Shown: piece by piece, positions 13,401 through 26,800 of the stretch
Position numbering within the stretch: position 1 is the first letter of the stretch
Layout of the letters: every line of letters starts with the position of its first letter
From: Ehretia macrophylla
Lineage: Eukaryota; Streptophyta; Magnoliopsida; Boraginales; Ehretiaceae
Reading direction: 5' to 3'
Length of the DNA: 64,000 nucleotides
Assembly: GCA_037974665.1 (NCBI GenBank)
Contig: CM075765.1
Location: 19,171,648 to 19,235,647, forward strand
Notes under the pieces: generated by a model
Database searches by the model: none
What the model was told of the DNA's origin: nothing
What the model saw: only the letters and a program-made list of their open reading frames with translations
Position numbers and translations under genes: made by a program

Positions 13401-15028
13401 CAGTAATGATGCAGTTAATAGTATGGCGTGGTTGAGAGGGGAAACTGGTGACCAAGGACTAAATTCCTTGAATTTTCAGTCTATTGGTATGCATCCCTTG
13501 ATGCAGCAGAGAGTTGATCCAATGATCCTTCGAAATGATCTTCATCAGCAGTACCAACCCATGCTGGCAGCAGGTTTGCAAAATTTTGGAAGTGGAGATT
13601 TGCTGAAACAGCAGTTAATGCAGTTGCAGCCTGTGCAATATCTTCAGCATGTAGGCAGCCACAATCAACTGCTGCAGCAGCAGCAGCAAGTAATCCAGCA
13701 GTCAGTATCTGCACAAATGCTACCTGCACAAACCCAAATGCTATCAGATAACCTGAATAGGCCATCGATACAACAGGTGAACAGTCAAACAGAGGAACAG
13801 CAGCAGCAGCAGACCTATCAAGAAGCATATCTTGTCCGACATGATCAACTCCAGCAGAGGCCGCCATCAAATACTCCCTCTCCTTCCTATTCTAAAACAC
13901 ACTTTACGGATACAAATCCCAAGTTTTCAGCATCTGTGGCATCTCCCAGCATGCAAAATATGCTGGGTTCGTTATGTTCTGAGGGTAGTAGCAATCTTCT
14001 GAATTTCTCAAAAACTGCTCAGTCATTGCTCAATGAGCAACCACCCCAACAATCATGGGTACAAAAGTTTCCTCATTCACAAGTCAATACTTGTTCGAAT
14101 TCAGTGTCACTCCCATCATATCTGGGGAAGGATGCTCCTGCCCAGCAGGAACCTTGTAGGTTGGGACCGCAGGGTCAGGCTCTATTTGCTGCTAATATTG
14201 ATTCCTCTGGACTCCTACTTCCAACCACTGTGTCCAATGTTGCTACTTCTTCAATTGATGGTGATATGTCTTCTGTGCCTCTTGGGAATTCTGGGTTTCA
14301 GAGTTCTCTGTATGGTTATGTGCAAGACTCCTCTGAGTTGGTCCATGGTTCAGGACAAATTGACTCCCCCACAGCAAACCGAACATTCGTGAAGGTGCTT
14401 GTCATACATATCAGAGTCCGCACTTTTGTTGTCATTTTTCTAATTAGGTGACCAAATGCTGCTTGTCTATACAGGTATACAAATCAGGGTCTGTTGGGAG
14501 GTCTCTGGACATCAGCCGCTTCAGCAGCTATCATGAGCTGCGACAGGAGCTAGGTCAGATGTTTGGGATTGAAGGGTTGCTTGAAGACCCTCAAAGATCA
14601 GGCTGGCAGCTTGTATTTGTCGACAGGGAGAATGATGTTCTTCTCCTTGGAGATGATCCATGGGAGTAAGCACTTTAACCCTAGAAATACTTCCAACAAC
14701 CCCAAACCCCCCTTCCCTCTTCTCCCTCTTGGTATACCTCGATAAAGGAATGAAAATAAACAGATCAAGATCTCCTGCAATTTGTAATCTATTTCTTTAT
14801 GAAGAGCTTTTGTTACTAGTTTTCGGATTGTAATAATATCATGTCTGCAGGGCGTTCGTGAATAATGTCTGGTATATCAAGATTCTATCACCTGAAGATG
14901 TGCAGAAACTAGGGAAGCAAGAGGCTGAATCCTTGAGTCAAACTGCTGTAGAGAGGATGAACAACAGTGGCCCCGATGGTCAAGACCTTGTCTCAAGGCT
15001 TCCATCTCTCGGATCCCTTGAATACTGA
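4433..15028 (+). CDS. ARF8: Auxin response factor 8 (ARF8-like), 14 coding exons
   Basis: Nuclear transcription factor that binds auxin response elements and activates auxin-responsive genes; the ARF6/ARF8 clade acts in flower and fruit development. Exons: 4433-4475, 4834-4946, 5071-5169, 5259-5315, 5448-5603, 5681-5765, 8849-8939, 9049-9213, 9288-9410, 10214-10289, 12066-12213, 13397-14394, 14475-14665, 14851-15028. They join in frame to 2523 nt (840 aa; Arabidopsis ARF8 is about 811). The start [10 protein letters not shown] matches ARF8. Domains: B3 DNA-binding about 127-229 ([26 protein letters not shown]), ARF domain about 253-336, Q-rich middle region 386-718 (activator type), PB1 oligomerisation domain about 719-803 with the basic lysine ([10 protein letters not shown]) and acidic GDDPWE. 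Intron 6 is 3.1 kb and intron 10 is 1.8 kb. Exon 13 carries a miR167 site. No breaks seen. ARF6 is the main alternative, but the middle region ([20 protein letters not shown]) favours ARF8. Confidence 0.96.
9931..10089. repeat. Spaced direct repeat (74 bp x2) in ARF8 intron 9
   Basis: Copy 1 (9931-10004) and copy 2 (10016-10089) are nearly identical (acacacagaaatgcatttgc ... gcaatagga), separated by 11 bp. They sit wholly within the intron between exons 9 and 10 and do not include splice sites. Confidence 0.85.
14594..14614 (+). promoter_or_regulatory. miR167 target site in ARF8 exon 13
   Basis: The coding sequence agatcaggctggcagcttgt is complementary to miR167 with a few mismatches. It encodes the RSGWQLV segment of the PB1 domain. 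miR167 cleavage of ARF6 and ARF8 mRNAs is established in Arabidopsis and other plants. The site position and codons match the conserved one, so post-transcriptional control by miR167 is expected. Confidence 0.92.
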
Positions 15029-15530
15029 GTGGCATTTGTGATCTTCCCAACACATTCAGGTTCCAAATCTCTTCTTTTGGAGCAGTAGAAATTGTTTATC
15101 GGAAAAAGGATCTGCAGTTCTCAATTTTCATCTGTGTTTATCTTGGCCTATAATCGTTTGAGCTTCCCGATCATGTCACAGTGCATTTGCTCCACAGTAT
15201 CCTGCTGTTGTAGAACTTCCTTTGTTTTTGGAGAGAGTGAATCTCATGGATCAAACATATGTAATCTAGACTAAGAGTTCTGAAACTGCCGAGTATTTCT
15301 AGTTAGTAGAACTGGCAAACTGTAGTAGAACCTTGTCCAATCTGAGAACGGTGCTGCACATGAGATGCTGCTATGTTGAGAGAGTATTTATTTATCTGTA
15401 TCGTCCCATGGATCTTCATTTCCTTTGTAGTTGAAACCAATTAGTACTTGAGGATTCCATTTGATTTCCATGAGTATGTTAAGTACCTGGTGGCGAAGTT
15501 TTGCATATATTGCTTGGCTCTCGGCATGCT
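15029..15530 (+). other. Probable ARF8 3' UTR
   Basis: Sequence directly after the TGA at 15026-15028. It is less AT-rich than the spacer beyond it. No unambiguous polyadenylation signal could be fixed, so the right edge is approximate. Confidence 0.4.
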
Positions 15531-18500
15531 TCCTTTAGCATTAGGGAAGACATGGCTAAAGCTTAACTAGTTATAAGTATCTCGTAGGAGCAATTGCTGA
15601 GATTTTTGTTTCGTTTCATGTCCTCTCAAGATATGCTAGGCCGAGTCTATTGGTTTCGAAGGCCTAAGATTTATCTCATTGTACAGCTCTATCGACTAAA
15701 TGTAGGATACATGTAATGACACCAAAAGATAATCATAAGACTAGGAGTTTTAAGGTTCAATTATGGAGACACATAGATAAGTGTGCTACACAGGTGGGGT
15801 GTTGAGGCAAGTCCGGGTCCGGCGAATACACGTGTAGAATCCAATCTTGATTAAGAAATCCAAGCCATTGGGTTTTTAATCTGCACATGTATATTAACAT
15901 TTTTTGGCTCTCCCCTATTGTCTAATATGAGCAAATGCCCTCCACAAAATGTCAACACTTGATAATATCACCCTTTTCATGTAAGCATTCCATATTAAGG
16001 GCCTCGGCTCCTCCCATTTATGTTTTCTGCTCATAATAGATATAGATAGATATAGACAGGTATAGTGTTAGAGTAGAATCTTGCAATCACTACCCTACAC
16101 GCATCACAGACCTTTCAACTATTTTCGCTACATGTCTCAACGCATGTACGAGTTCAGTTAAGAGTTTGATTTTAGAAGCAGTCGAAAAGTTTTGAACCCG
16201 TGTCTCGTGTGGCCTCTTGCTCCTTGGTGCCATCCAAGCTACCCCTTGGGGCAGCTCTACTCTCCCATGATCGACGTTGAAGGATTCATTTTCCATCACC
16301 AACCTCACAAGTCTCTGTACATCTCATGCAATAAAATGATTGTGGCATATAATGAGATTATGTTGAACATTGGGTTTATAAGGATGTTTCTTTGCTTTCC
16401 TTGGGGGACAAATCACCTTGTCTAGTTTCAGGCACATTAATAGTTCTCACATCATGATGATGATAATGTTAAGCGATGACACTGATTGCGAGTGAAGAAT
16501 AAAGCACTATCTGGCAATAACTATTCGATCCCATGAAATAAAAAGTGTGAGACCCACATGTTTGTGAGAAATGTCGAATGATCGAAGGCTAGATAGAAGC
16601 ATTTCCTCTCGTGGAGCTTTTTTCTTTTTTCCCAAGTTGCAGAATGACAAATTTTCAGTATGTAACTTTCTTCTTCCATTTGATCTTATGGTATACCTTG
16701 ATCAAAATTGTTCTAGTAACAGTTTAGGATTAACTGCAATTGATCGGAGGAAACTAATTATTAATTTACTATTTTATTTAAAAGATTAAACTGTTAGAGA
16801 AAAGTTATTTTATTCATTTATTAACTCAACAAGTTTTTTCACATGAGGCGAGATTATGGTTTCGCACATGGAGATATTAATAGGCCGGTTGCAAGTATTT
16901 CTTGACATATTGATAGAGTTTTTGGGCCTCTATTTGTGATTATTATTATTATTATTTTATAAAGTCCATAATGGATAGCCAGACACCATCTTAGAGTTGA
17001 AATAATTTTGAAAATATCCCCCACAACTAGCCCATATTGTACATACAAGCATTGCACTAGAGTTGAACCCCACAATGACATATCTAAGCATATTGTTCCG
17101 AATTTATAGATGTATTTGACTAAAACGCTAAGAGTAAAGCGATTTTAGTTTATATGGAGAAAAATGATAGTTCACAAAAAGTGATAAGTGTGATCTGATT
17201 ACTAATTAAAGGCTTTTGGAAAGGCACATGATGCTACCATGTGCTGAATTTCATGGTTTCCTCCATTGAAACCGCATCAATTATACTGTTTTCGTGACCC
17301 CATCAAATTTTCCAAGCTAAGCTTTCCAACATGATTAAAGGTATTTGCATTGTGGAAAGCACTACAAAGACACAAGAGACCCCTACCAGGACATGAAATA
17401 GCATGTGGAGCACATAGACATCTCATTTACGCCCCCTTAATCGAATATGTGACAAAATCATATTGTTGTATAGTTGTCCTATTATAAATATTGTCCGATC
17501 CTATATTGACCTAGAAGGAAAACCCTGCTCCATTACAAACTTTGTAGAATTGGAGTGGATCTCATCCTAAAAAAAAAAAGCAAAATGCATGGTATAATGT
17601 TCAATTATCTTCTTCTTCAAGTATACTGCAAAGTTCAAAGGACAAGTGAACTTATTCATATGTACCCAAAAATATTAAAAGAAAAAAGGGAGAAGGAACT
17701 TATCAAACATTTTTTCATATTAAAAATGTCAAGAAAGGGTCAAAATTCCAGAGAAGACCTTTCTTTATGCCTGTAAATTTTAATGCTGGTCCAAAACAAA
17801 TGTTGCTTGGAAAAAGCTGTGAATTAAATGACTAATAACTAAGTCTTTATGAGATTATATAGTTAACTAATGCAGCTGGTTATGAGTAATAATAGGTAGC
17901 CAGGGGGTGGGGGTGAGAGATTATTAAGGAATGAATTCATTCATAACGTTATATAGTATTTTAAAAGGATCCTCACTTGGGATTATTAGGAATAAGCTCT
18001 ACATGTGAATCTGTCTTGTGGAAGAAAATTTTATGCTGATACGAGTTTCACTAATGAAATCAACATAGGAACGAAAAGGTCGACAGCTTTCGGTGATGAT
18101 AAAAGCACCGTCAAATTGGATAGTATTGAACCAAGGCTCAACTTTAATTCCATGATGAGATATATAGGAATTTTATTTTAAAATCAATTTAATAGCTAAA
18201 GAACGTATATATTGGTCTTCGAAGTTATGTCAATTGGATTTTCTAACAACTCTTCCCGTATGACCCTTGATTGATTGTTGAAGTTAGATTTTGTAACATC
18301 TCTTCACGTGTGACCTTTAATTGTTGAAGACACATTAACGTGATGAAAGAAATAACTTTAAATTTTGGAAGAGTTTGGCACTAGAGTAAACTCCTGAAAC
18401 CAGAATGGATGGAGTGTTAATACAATGTCAAAGCTCTATCACCAAAAAAGTCTAGCATGTTTGACACGTCAAACTAATTAAATATATATTTTCTAACATG

Positions 18501-21500
18501 ATGTGTTCTACATCAAACTAATTAAGTAAGCACTCTCTATCAACCTAACTTTTTACATGAGCTGGTAAATTAAAAAAAAAAATTATGTTTATCTTATATA
18601 ATATCAAAACTTGGTCTTAAATCAATAGATAATTATTTCATTCATGAAACAAAAAATGAGAAAGAAAAAAAAAAACAAAGAAGAAAGATGGAGGATCATA
18701 GTCATTGGTACATTCCAGTATAACGCGTTTGGTATGTAGTTATGTGCCAACTTTTAGTATCCTTTTTTTTTTGCTAATTAACTTTTAGTATTCTTGTCTC
18801 TGGCAAAGATGGATTATTTAGTTAATAAAATGTATGCTGGCTTCTCCAATAAAGTAAGATTTCATTTGTCATAGAATTGTTGTAGAGAAGTTAAGATTTG
18901 GCTGGCCTACTAATAATCATATATTTAATGCAATTGATTAGCTTTGCACGTCCAATAGCATCAAGGGCGGATGCAAGCGATGGGCAATGGGTAAGGATGG
19001 TGTACAGTGAATAGGTTTTGCTGGTACTCACCTTACTCCCATTTTAACGAATAAGTTTCGCGGATACTCGTCTTATTGAGGTAAAAAATAAGGAATGGGG
19101 AGCAAGGAGGGATTACATTTTAATCCCCGTACGGGGGTGGGATAGGGGCTCGAGAAAGCATAGTTAATTATTTTTCGTCCCACATAACCCTTAGCATAGA
19201 CATACAAAGTTATATCAAAACACGTTGGTATTGTTATATTATAAAAAGATTTAACCTCTATAGTTTCACTATTTTTGGTTTTTAAAATCACTCTAACCCC
19301 TCACTAATTTTGATATCTAAAATTACTTTAATCCCTTTTAACAAAATATTTTAAATCTACTTCTAAACCGGTAGTATAACATTTATTAATTAGAGTGTTT
19401 TAAACTTTCCGATGTATCTTAATATCAAAAAAGAAAGGGAAAAAAAGCTATTGACTTTGTTCCCACTTTTAGTTATGGAATCTCTGCTACTGGGCCTCAC
19501 AACTTTAGACATACATAAATGTTCATGTCACTCGTGGAGATTGAGAAGTGGTCAAGGTGTAAGTTCTCGTGAGTTAATTTATAACTGGTGAGTTCTTTGC
19601 ATGGTCCAAGCCGGCCGCGCCGGCTTTTAAGATATTGTGGTAAGCCTCATATTCATAGATTGACTATTGTAAATATTAAAAAAAAAATACAATTTTTTCA
19701 CGTTAATAAATTATAAATTTTAAAATGACATTGTAAGATTTTGAGTAATCTATTTAATCTAAATTAGTTTTAGGATGAAATTTTTTGTTGCTTAACACTA
19801 TACAAGCTCATATTTTTATAGAGTGGCCATGTGCTAATTACAAACTCTTTTTTTTTTTTTTTTGTCAACAAATTACAAACTCAAAAAGCACTATCTTGCA
19901 TTAAATACATTGATTCATATTGCCAATTTCTTTTTTTATTTTTATTTGTTAATAACGAGGAATTTATCTTAAATCGAACCATATTAAATCTATTTCAAGA
20001 CTATATAAATCTTGTAGTGCAACGATGCATCCAATACATACTCTAAATTAATTAAAAATCAGACAATATATATTATGAAAATGTATAAATTTAAATTTAA
20101 AATTTTTAATTATAATAAATCACTATCTAACTATTTTAACAAACCCGCATTCGTAATGCCAATGTTAAATGAGTGTCTACTCATATCAACAACACACGAA
20201 CTATCTCTTTAATGTGGTGATGAAATAAGGTTAATTTGATAAATGAGCATTAATGAAAAAGCAAAAGGAAGAAAAATCATCATCACAAAACGAAAACATG
20301 TGAAAGCAATAAATGACTCGATGTCATCAAAACCTTCTATATTATCTTGTGCACAAAAAGTTAAAAGAAAGCTGATGCAGCATCATCATATGAGACATAC
20401 AAAAATAATAATTAAAATATATATATATATACATGCGCGCACTTCATCTTAAAAAAGGACTTAAGTCCATCTAGACGGATGGATCCGCCTTTCAAATGTG
20501 AGGTGGGCCTTAAGAGGCTGAATAAATTCTCTTCATCTTATTCGTTTTTCGTTTTATTTTTTAGCACCTTTTATTGTTTGAGGTTGACACTTTCCTGTAC
20601 AAAAAATTCAACCTTTTTGATTTATACGGAAATCAAATTCAAATTCTTTCTCAAATACAAATTATTATCTATTTTGTCCATTTTTTTAGAGTACTTCCAT
20701 TATTCCTAGAGCATTACCACAAAATTCGATTTACCCAGGTTTAGAATTGAGATCATAATGTCAATGACTCGATATCACTTTAGATCAAATCTAGATCCTA
20801 TTATGGTTGACGTCTTGTATTTTTACGCTTATTTTTTTTTTTTTAAAAAAAAAACTTTCTCGCTGATTCAGCAAAAAAAATTTAGATCCCATTAGATTCT
20901 TTAATACTTATAGTAGTCGAATAATGACCTATGCCCCTATTTTTCAATTAGTTAGTTGTGTTTAGATCAGTTTGAGCTCACGCAACAATAAGACCATCTT
21001 GAGTCATAAATCAAGAAATCCTTATAAATAACCTTGTCAAAGAAAAAACTGATAACGAAAGAGCATGACATCTACTCTCTCTACTCTCAAAGGCACCATT
21101 ATTTAACTATTAATTATAGATTTTGAGCATCTATAGTAAACCTTAAACATGAAAGGTTTTGAACAAACAATTTAACTATCAATTTAAGGTTAACAAGCTG
21201 CAATCTTCGATCTTTCACACATTATTATTCTTTTCTTTTGATTTGGTTTTCTTTGTGTTGTAACTGATATAGTAGTAAGGTGCCCAACTAAATAACCAGA
21301 TAAAGCCATAAAGGTCAAAAGTCTCAATCCATAGGGATGATGCTTGCAACATGGCGCAAGAAAATCCTCGTCTTCACCATCTTCCAACCTAAGTGCTATC
21401 TAATTAAACTCGTACACCAAGTTTCCATCTTTGGCTTATTTATTTTATATACAATGGAGAATGAAGTCGTGATTCGAATTTTAAATATTTAGTTATAACC

Positions 21501-22790
21501 GGTCGTTACTCAACTATTCTACCTAACTGTTAGATGTATATTTGGTTTTCTTAAACCTTTAACATAACCATTTCAATTTATGGTTGTGTAACGAAGGATG
21601 AATCCAAAGAATCGATCTTTCTTTTAGACGTTGTTAATGTTAATGCAGTTGATGAAAATATGATTATTGTTTTAAGTGCGAAAGGTTTTGAGATCAATTT
21701 TTAGAGTATGCAACATCTTTTGAAATTGATATAAGTTTAACTTAGATCTTTTTTTTCTTTTTTTTTTTTAATTTAAAAAAAAAGGTTTGATCTTGCAATA
21801 TAATATTTATAGTACATGATATACCTTGTATACAATAATTAATAAGACACAATTGTCAAAAGATTTCAAAACCACATCCCCCATGTTTGATCTTGTTTGG
21901 TACCAATAAAGAGATGAGATCTAAATTTCTGGTGCATTATTCACATTTTGAAACTTAATTACAATAACTCCAAACTAATTGACTTTTAAAATTTTATTTT
22001 AAAGATAATTCTTCAAATTTCTATTTGTTTTGAATATATTTTATATGGAATTCATAAATTCTTAATAATCGATAAATATTGAGGTACATTTTAAGTGGCT
22101 ATTTGCTAATTATTATCTACCATTCCCTCCCAAAATCTTATTACTTAAGTGTCAATTCCCTCAAAGTGAACATAGCTTCCACAAAATAGAAATTTTTTGA
22201 AGTGTGATAAAGTATTTATCTTTAATTGTTTTTAGACTTATTATGTAGACAGCCCTTTGACAAGAAAAAAGAACCATATAAAGAACACGTTTCAAAATCC
22301 ATTCGATGTAAAATTGGAACGAAGGGCATAAACAATGATGATTGTTAGTATTTCAACCAAATACTAAGCTCATTGAAAAAAGAAAAAAAACCAAATACTA
22401 GATTTTTTTTTTTTTTTTTAGTAAAGAGAATTTTAGTGCAACAGAAAAGTTGACGCACTATGACTGATTACAAGTTTAAATCATAAAAATAATGTTACAA
22501 AATGCAACATAAGACTATAAATCATATAACACTAAAACTAGCTTAATCAGCGCTTAAAACTTATATATACTGAGAACTTTATATACTAAACTGTCCGTTT
22601 TACTAAGTTTTGACCCCTAAGATACCCATTAAACCAAGCAAACCACTTTTCATACTTGAGTGTAAGAAACAGACAATGTGGATATTTGATATTACCCATG
22701 AACAAAAAGATGTGAAAATGGTACAACAAACTAAATCATAAACAAATATACTAGTAAGAAAAAGTACTACTACTGTAATTACACAATCAT
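15531..22790. other. Gene-poor AT-rich spacer between ARF8 and KCBP
   Basis: About 7.3 kb with no ORF that looks like an exon of a known family and no recognisable RNA gene. It holds an ATT microsatellite at 16940-16957, homopolymer runs, a GC-rich hairpin at 19608-19626 and probable decayed TE fragments (for example near 16180-16260 and 18960-19160) that I cannot classify. Confidence 0.55.
19608..19626. repeat. GC-rich perfect hairpin in AT-rich DNA
   Basis: Arms aagccggc and gccggctt (8 bp) around a 3-nt cgc loop, followed by tt. The surrounding kilobase is strongly AT-rich. It may be a TE terminus or chance; no function is supported. Confidence 0.5.
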
Positions 22791-23842
22791 TTTTTGTTTT
22801 TTTGGGTATAATTGTTTTTTAAGCTGCTGCTCTGAGTGCTCTTATACTCTCTGCCCAAAAACAGCTTTGAATTTATTTATTCAAAAAGAAAAAGAAAAAA
22901 AAACTCTCGTGACCCTCACGACCGTCTCTTCTCCCTCCTTCACTCTTTGCTAGCACATAGAGAGAGAGAGAAAAAGAGAGAAATCTTTTCCATTCTTTTC
23001 TCCAAAGCCACCAATTAGCTCTTCATCATAGCTTCATCATTCCCCCTTTATGGTATTTTCTCATTTTTTTCTGCATACCCAGAAAAATATAAGAATCTTT
23101 TATATATATGTATATGTGTGTGTTTGTGTTTTGAAGGGTAGATGTGAATGTATGTGCTGATGTAATCTTTTTTGTTTTATTTGTTCAAAGGTAGTAACTT
23201 TTTTTGAGTTTTATCACTTGCATTGTTGGTTTATCGATCTGCTCATGTTTCATGTTGATTTAGTGTGTGCTTTATGGATCTTTGCAACTTGATTTTATTG
23301 CCCTTTTGTTTTTATGGTAAATGGTTTGGTTTTACTTTATTGCATTTTTTGATTCTGTAGAGAGTCTACTGTTTTACTTAAATCTTGAATTTTAAAGGCC
23401 TGTTAGATTTATATTTGAGAATGGTAGTATTTATTAGCTTGACATTTGATGTTTTGATTGATATCTTCCCCTGCCCGCGCGCTCATGTGCCCCGTGGCTT
23501 GAGTCAAAGTGGATTGGATTGTGGTGTGGTGAATTTTATACTTGACAATGTGTTTTTTGCTGATGTTGAATAAGGAAAGAACCTTAAATTGGTACTTTGT
23601 CTTGGAAGAAGCTAATGACTTTCTATATCTGCGCATAAAAAAAGGTAAATGAGGTTCTGCGTTCTTGTGTTGACTTTTCGATTGTCTTATTCACTAGGGT
23701 CAGATACTGCATTTCGTGAGTTGCTTGTAGAGCTAAAAGAAAATTGGCGAGAGACTTGGGGGATGAGCATTGTGCTGTGAATTCAGAGGTGGATGTGATT
23801 GGCAATAATTCTTGGATTATTTGGGTTTAGCATTTGGAAGAT
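22791..23842 (+). promoter_or_regulatory. Probable KCBP promoter and 5' leader with intron
   Basis: A purine/pyrimidine-rich tract with agagagagag (22961-22972) precedes the KCBP start by about 900 bp. A plausible leader intron runs from a gt at 23053 to an ag at 23696-23697, which would place the CT/AG-rich tract in a noncoding first exon. The frame upstream of the KCBP ATG is closed by TAG at 23828-23830, supporting the chosen start. The splice and transcription start are inferred. Confidence 0.4.
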
Positions 23843-26800
23843 ATGAATTCTGATATGCCACCAGTTATGTCGCAAAATTTGAGATCGAGCTGGTCATCTT
23901 ATAGCACTAGCAATGGATACGATACTCCTTCTCACAATTCCTATGGTGCTGCCAATGGGGATGATTATGACAGTGATGGTTTCAGTTTCGCGCCACCGTA
24001 TGTTTTCTAGCTTTGTCTCATTTATTGTGTTTGGAATTTTTCGCTTTCTAATAAGGCCATATTATGTTTCTGCTTACTATAATTAGAATTTTATTCTGCT
24101 GTTAGTGTCCCTGATTGATGTTTTCTTAAACATTTAAACATATAGCTAACAATATCTTGTATTCTTTTTAATCATGTAGTACGCCAACATCACTATCATC
24201 AGCTCTTCCACCTGAACTTGCTGCCGCTATACCCTTGATTGATAAATTCCAGGTAGGATTTCTATCCCGCTCTCCCACCTCCCCCCTTTCTTTTAATCAG
24301 TTTATATAAGGGGAAGTGAAGGCAAAGCTGTATGCTGCCTTTCTACTCTTGATTGATATATTCCAGGTAGGATTTCTATCCCACTCTCCTGCGTACCCCC
24401 TTTCTTTTAATCAATTTATATAAGGGGAAGTGAAGGCAAAGCTATGTCATTCCTCAGATTTCTTCTAGCCAAGTTTTAGTGTCTAATTTCAAAAGAAATC
24501 GCTGAATTTCAGCTTCTTGTACTTGTTTAGGTTGAGGGGTTTCTTAGGGCTATGCAAAAGCAGATTCATTCCTCTGGAAAACGCAGTTTCTTCTCCAAAA
24601 AATCAGTTGGCTCTCAAGTTCGAGAGAAATTCACGTTTGAAGATATGCTCTGTTTCCAGAGGGTAATTATATACTATGACAGCACTTTATCTACTTCTCT
24701 AACTTATAAATCCTTAATTAAATAAAGAATGCAACTTCTGACAGGATCCTATACCAACTTCAATACTGAAAATAAATGGCGATCTCGTGAGTAGGGCAAT
24801 CAAGCTGTTCCAGACCATTTTGAAGTACATGGGAATTGATTCCTCTGATCGCACAACTCCTATAAGCTTAGATGAATGCGTTGAGCTTGTTGAGAAACTG
24901 TATAAGCATGCTTTGAAACGTTCTGAGCTTCGAGATGAACTTTTTGCACAAATTTCGAAGCAGACACGAAACAATCCTGATAGGTATGCCGTTTTGGTCA
25001 TTTTGAAGTTGACCAATCTCTCTTTGCCCCATGTATATTTTCTGTGTTTGGATTACTATCCGTGGTGGTTTGACAACTTTTTTACGTAGTTTCTTCCATT
25101 ATTGACAGGCAGTCTTTGTTTAAAGCGTGGGAGCTAATGTATTTATGTGCGTCCTGCATGCCTCCAAGCAAGGAAATTGGTGGCTACTTATCAGAGTATG
25201 TCCACAATGTTGCATATGGAGCAAATTTTGATTCTGAGGTTCAAGTGCTTGCATTAAATACATTAAATGCCTTGAAGCGTTCTGTTAAGGCTGGACCTAG
25301 GCATACAATACCTGGTCGTGAAGAAATTGAGGCTCTGTTGACTGGTAAAAAGCTTACGACTATAGTATTTTTCCTGGATGAAACGTTTGAAGAAATTATG
25401 TATGACATGGCAACGACTGTGGCTGATGCTGTAGAGGTACCGATGCATTTTCACCCTTTCTTTTAAGTGCATACTCTTCTTGTGTAGATATTTTATAGCA
25501 AATAAAGAAGAGTGAGCAGGGTTATGTCCAGTCTTTGTGTGGAAGAGGACAAACCACAAACGAAGTATAACACTTTGGTTAACTGATGGAAATTGTCAAA
25601 GATACAGAAGCAACTTGAATGCGAGATTGCTTTACATGTTCTTACCAAATCTAAATGATTTCTCCCGAAGGAAAAAGAATATTTCTGATTTTCATTTCTT
25701 TCGCAAAGCTTCAAACTAGCTCATAAATGATGTCCAGATCTCATTCTCTTGGGGCAATTATTCATAACATAGTACTTATATGGATCAATTGAAGTTTTTT
25801 ACCCTTAAGCAACCACTACTGCTTCATCAAAAGCTTCTTTTGCTATTGAAATGGAAATATTTACTTCAAATGAGATTACAGGCCAAAATCTACTTGGCAA
25901 TATAAAATAATTCAAGAATAACTTTTAAAACCCAAATTTTCTTCAAGCCTGTAAAGATAGAAAAGTCTAAATGTAAAGCTGCTTTGATATCATAGACTTC
26001 AAAACATACAACCATCCAGTGACTCTGAACTGGCAGAATATTCTATGGCTATTTTTCTGAAAGGATTTGGATCCTTTAGGGTACACTGAAACTTTTAGCA
26101 ATCACTTGCCAAGTGAAGTGAATATTTTTGTTATATTTTCCTTTGATTCGTTAGATTATCTTGAAGGAAGTGGGGGGATGTTAGACACCTTGATGGTTGT
26201 GGTGTCCGGAAAATATTCTACTTTAAACTTAAAGCGTCTTGCATTTACAAATTTCATCTGAATGATCAGATTTTTGGTCGACATATTTTTGTTGGCTTCC
26301 AAATTAAATTGTACTTTTGGTAAACTGAAGACACCAAATTGCTCTGTAAGTACCTTTTGTGTGTGTGTACTAGTCATTAGAAGGGGTAGGGGATTTGAAT
26401 CTACGACCTTTTGGTTGGGGAGGGTGGCTTTTGCTACCAAGCTGTTCCATGGGGACTATTTTTCTTATTTGATTCTTCCGGCAATTTCATCCCCAAATTC
26501 CTTAATCAGCAGCACTTGCTTCCAGGAACTTGCTGGAATAATTAAATTATCAACACATTCTAGCTTCAGCCTGTTCGAGTGTCGAAAGGTTGTCACTGGT
26601 TCTAAGACACCAGATCTGGGGAACGGTACACTTTACAATCTTTAATATCAGATTTTCAAGTCGGAATCTTCTAGTGTGGCCAAATGGATAATATATAACT
26701 TTATTGTTTCAGAGGAGTACATTGGCTTAGATGATAACAAGTATATTGGAGATCTATTGGCAGAATTTAAGGCATCAAAGGACCGGAGTAAAGGAGATAT

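Noticed and set aside
13481-13870. Minus-strand 129-codon frame rich in Ala/Val/Asp
   Set aside because: Shadow of the CAG-rich Q region of ARF8 exon 12.
16940-16957. ATT microsatellite
   Set aside because: Ordinary simple repeat.
26262-26645. 127-codon frame in KCBP
   Set aside because: Mixture of intron 5 and exon 6; only 26526-26625 is coding.
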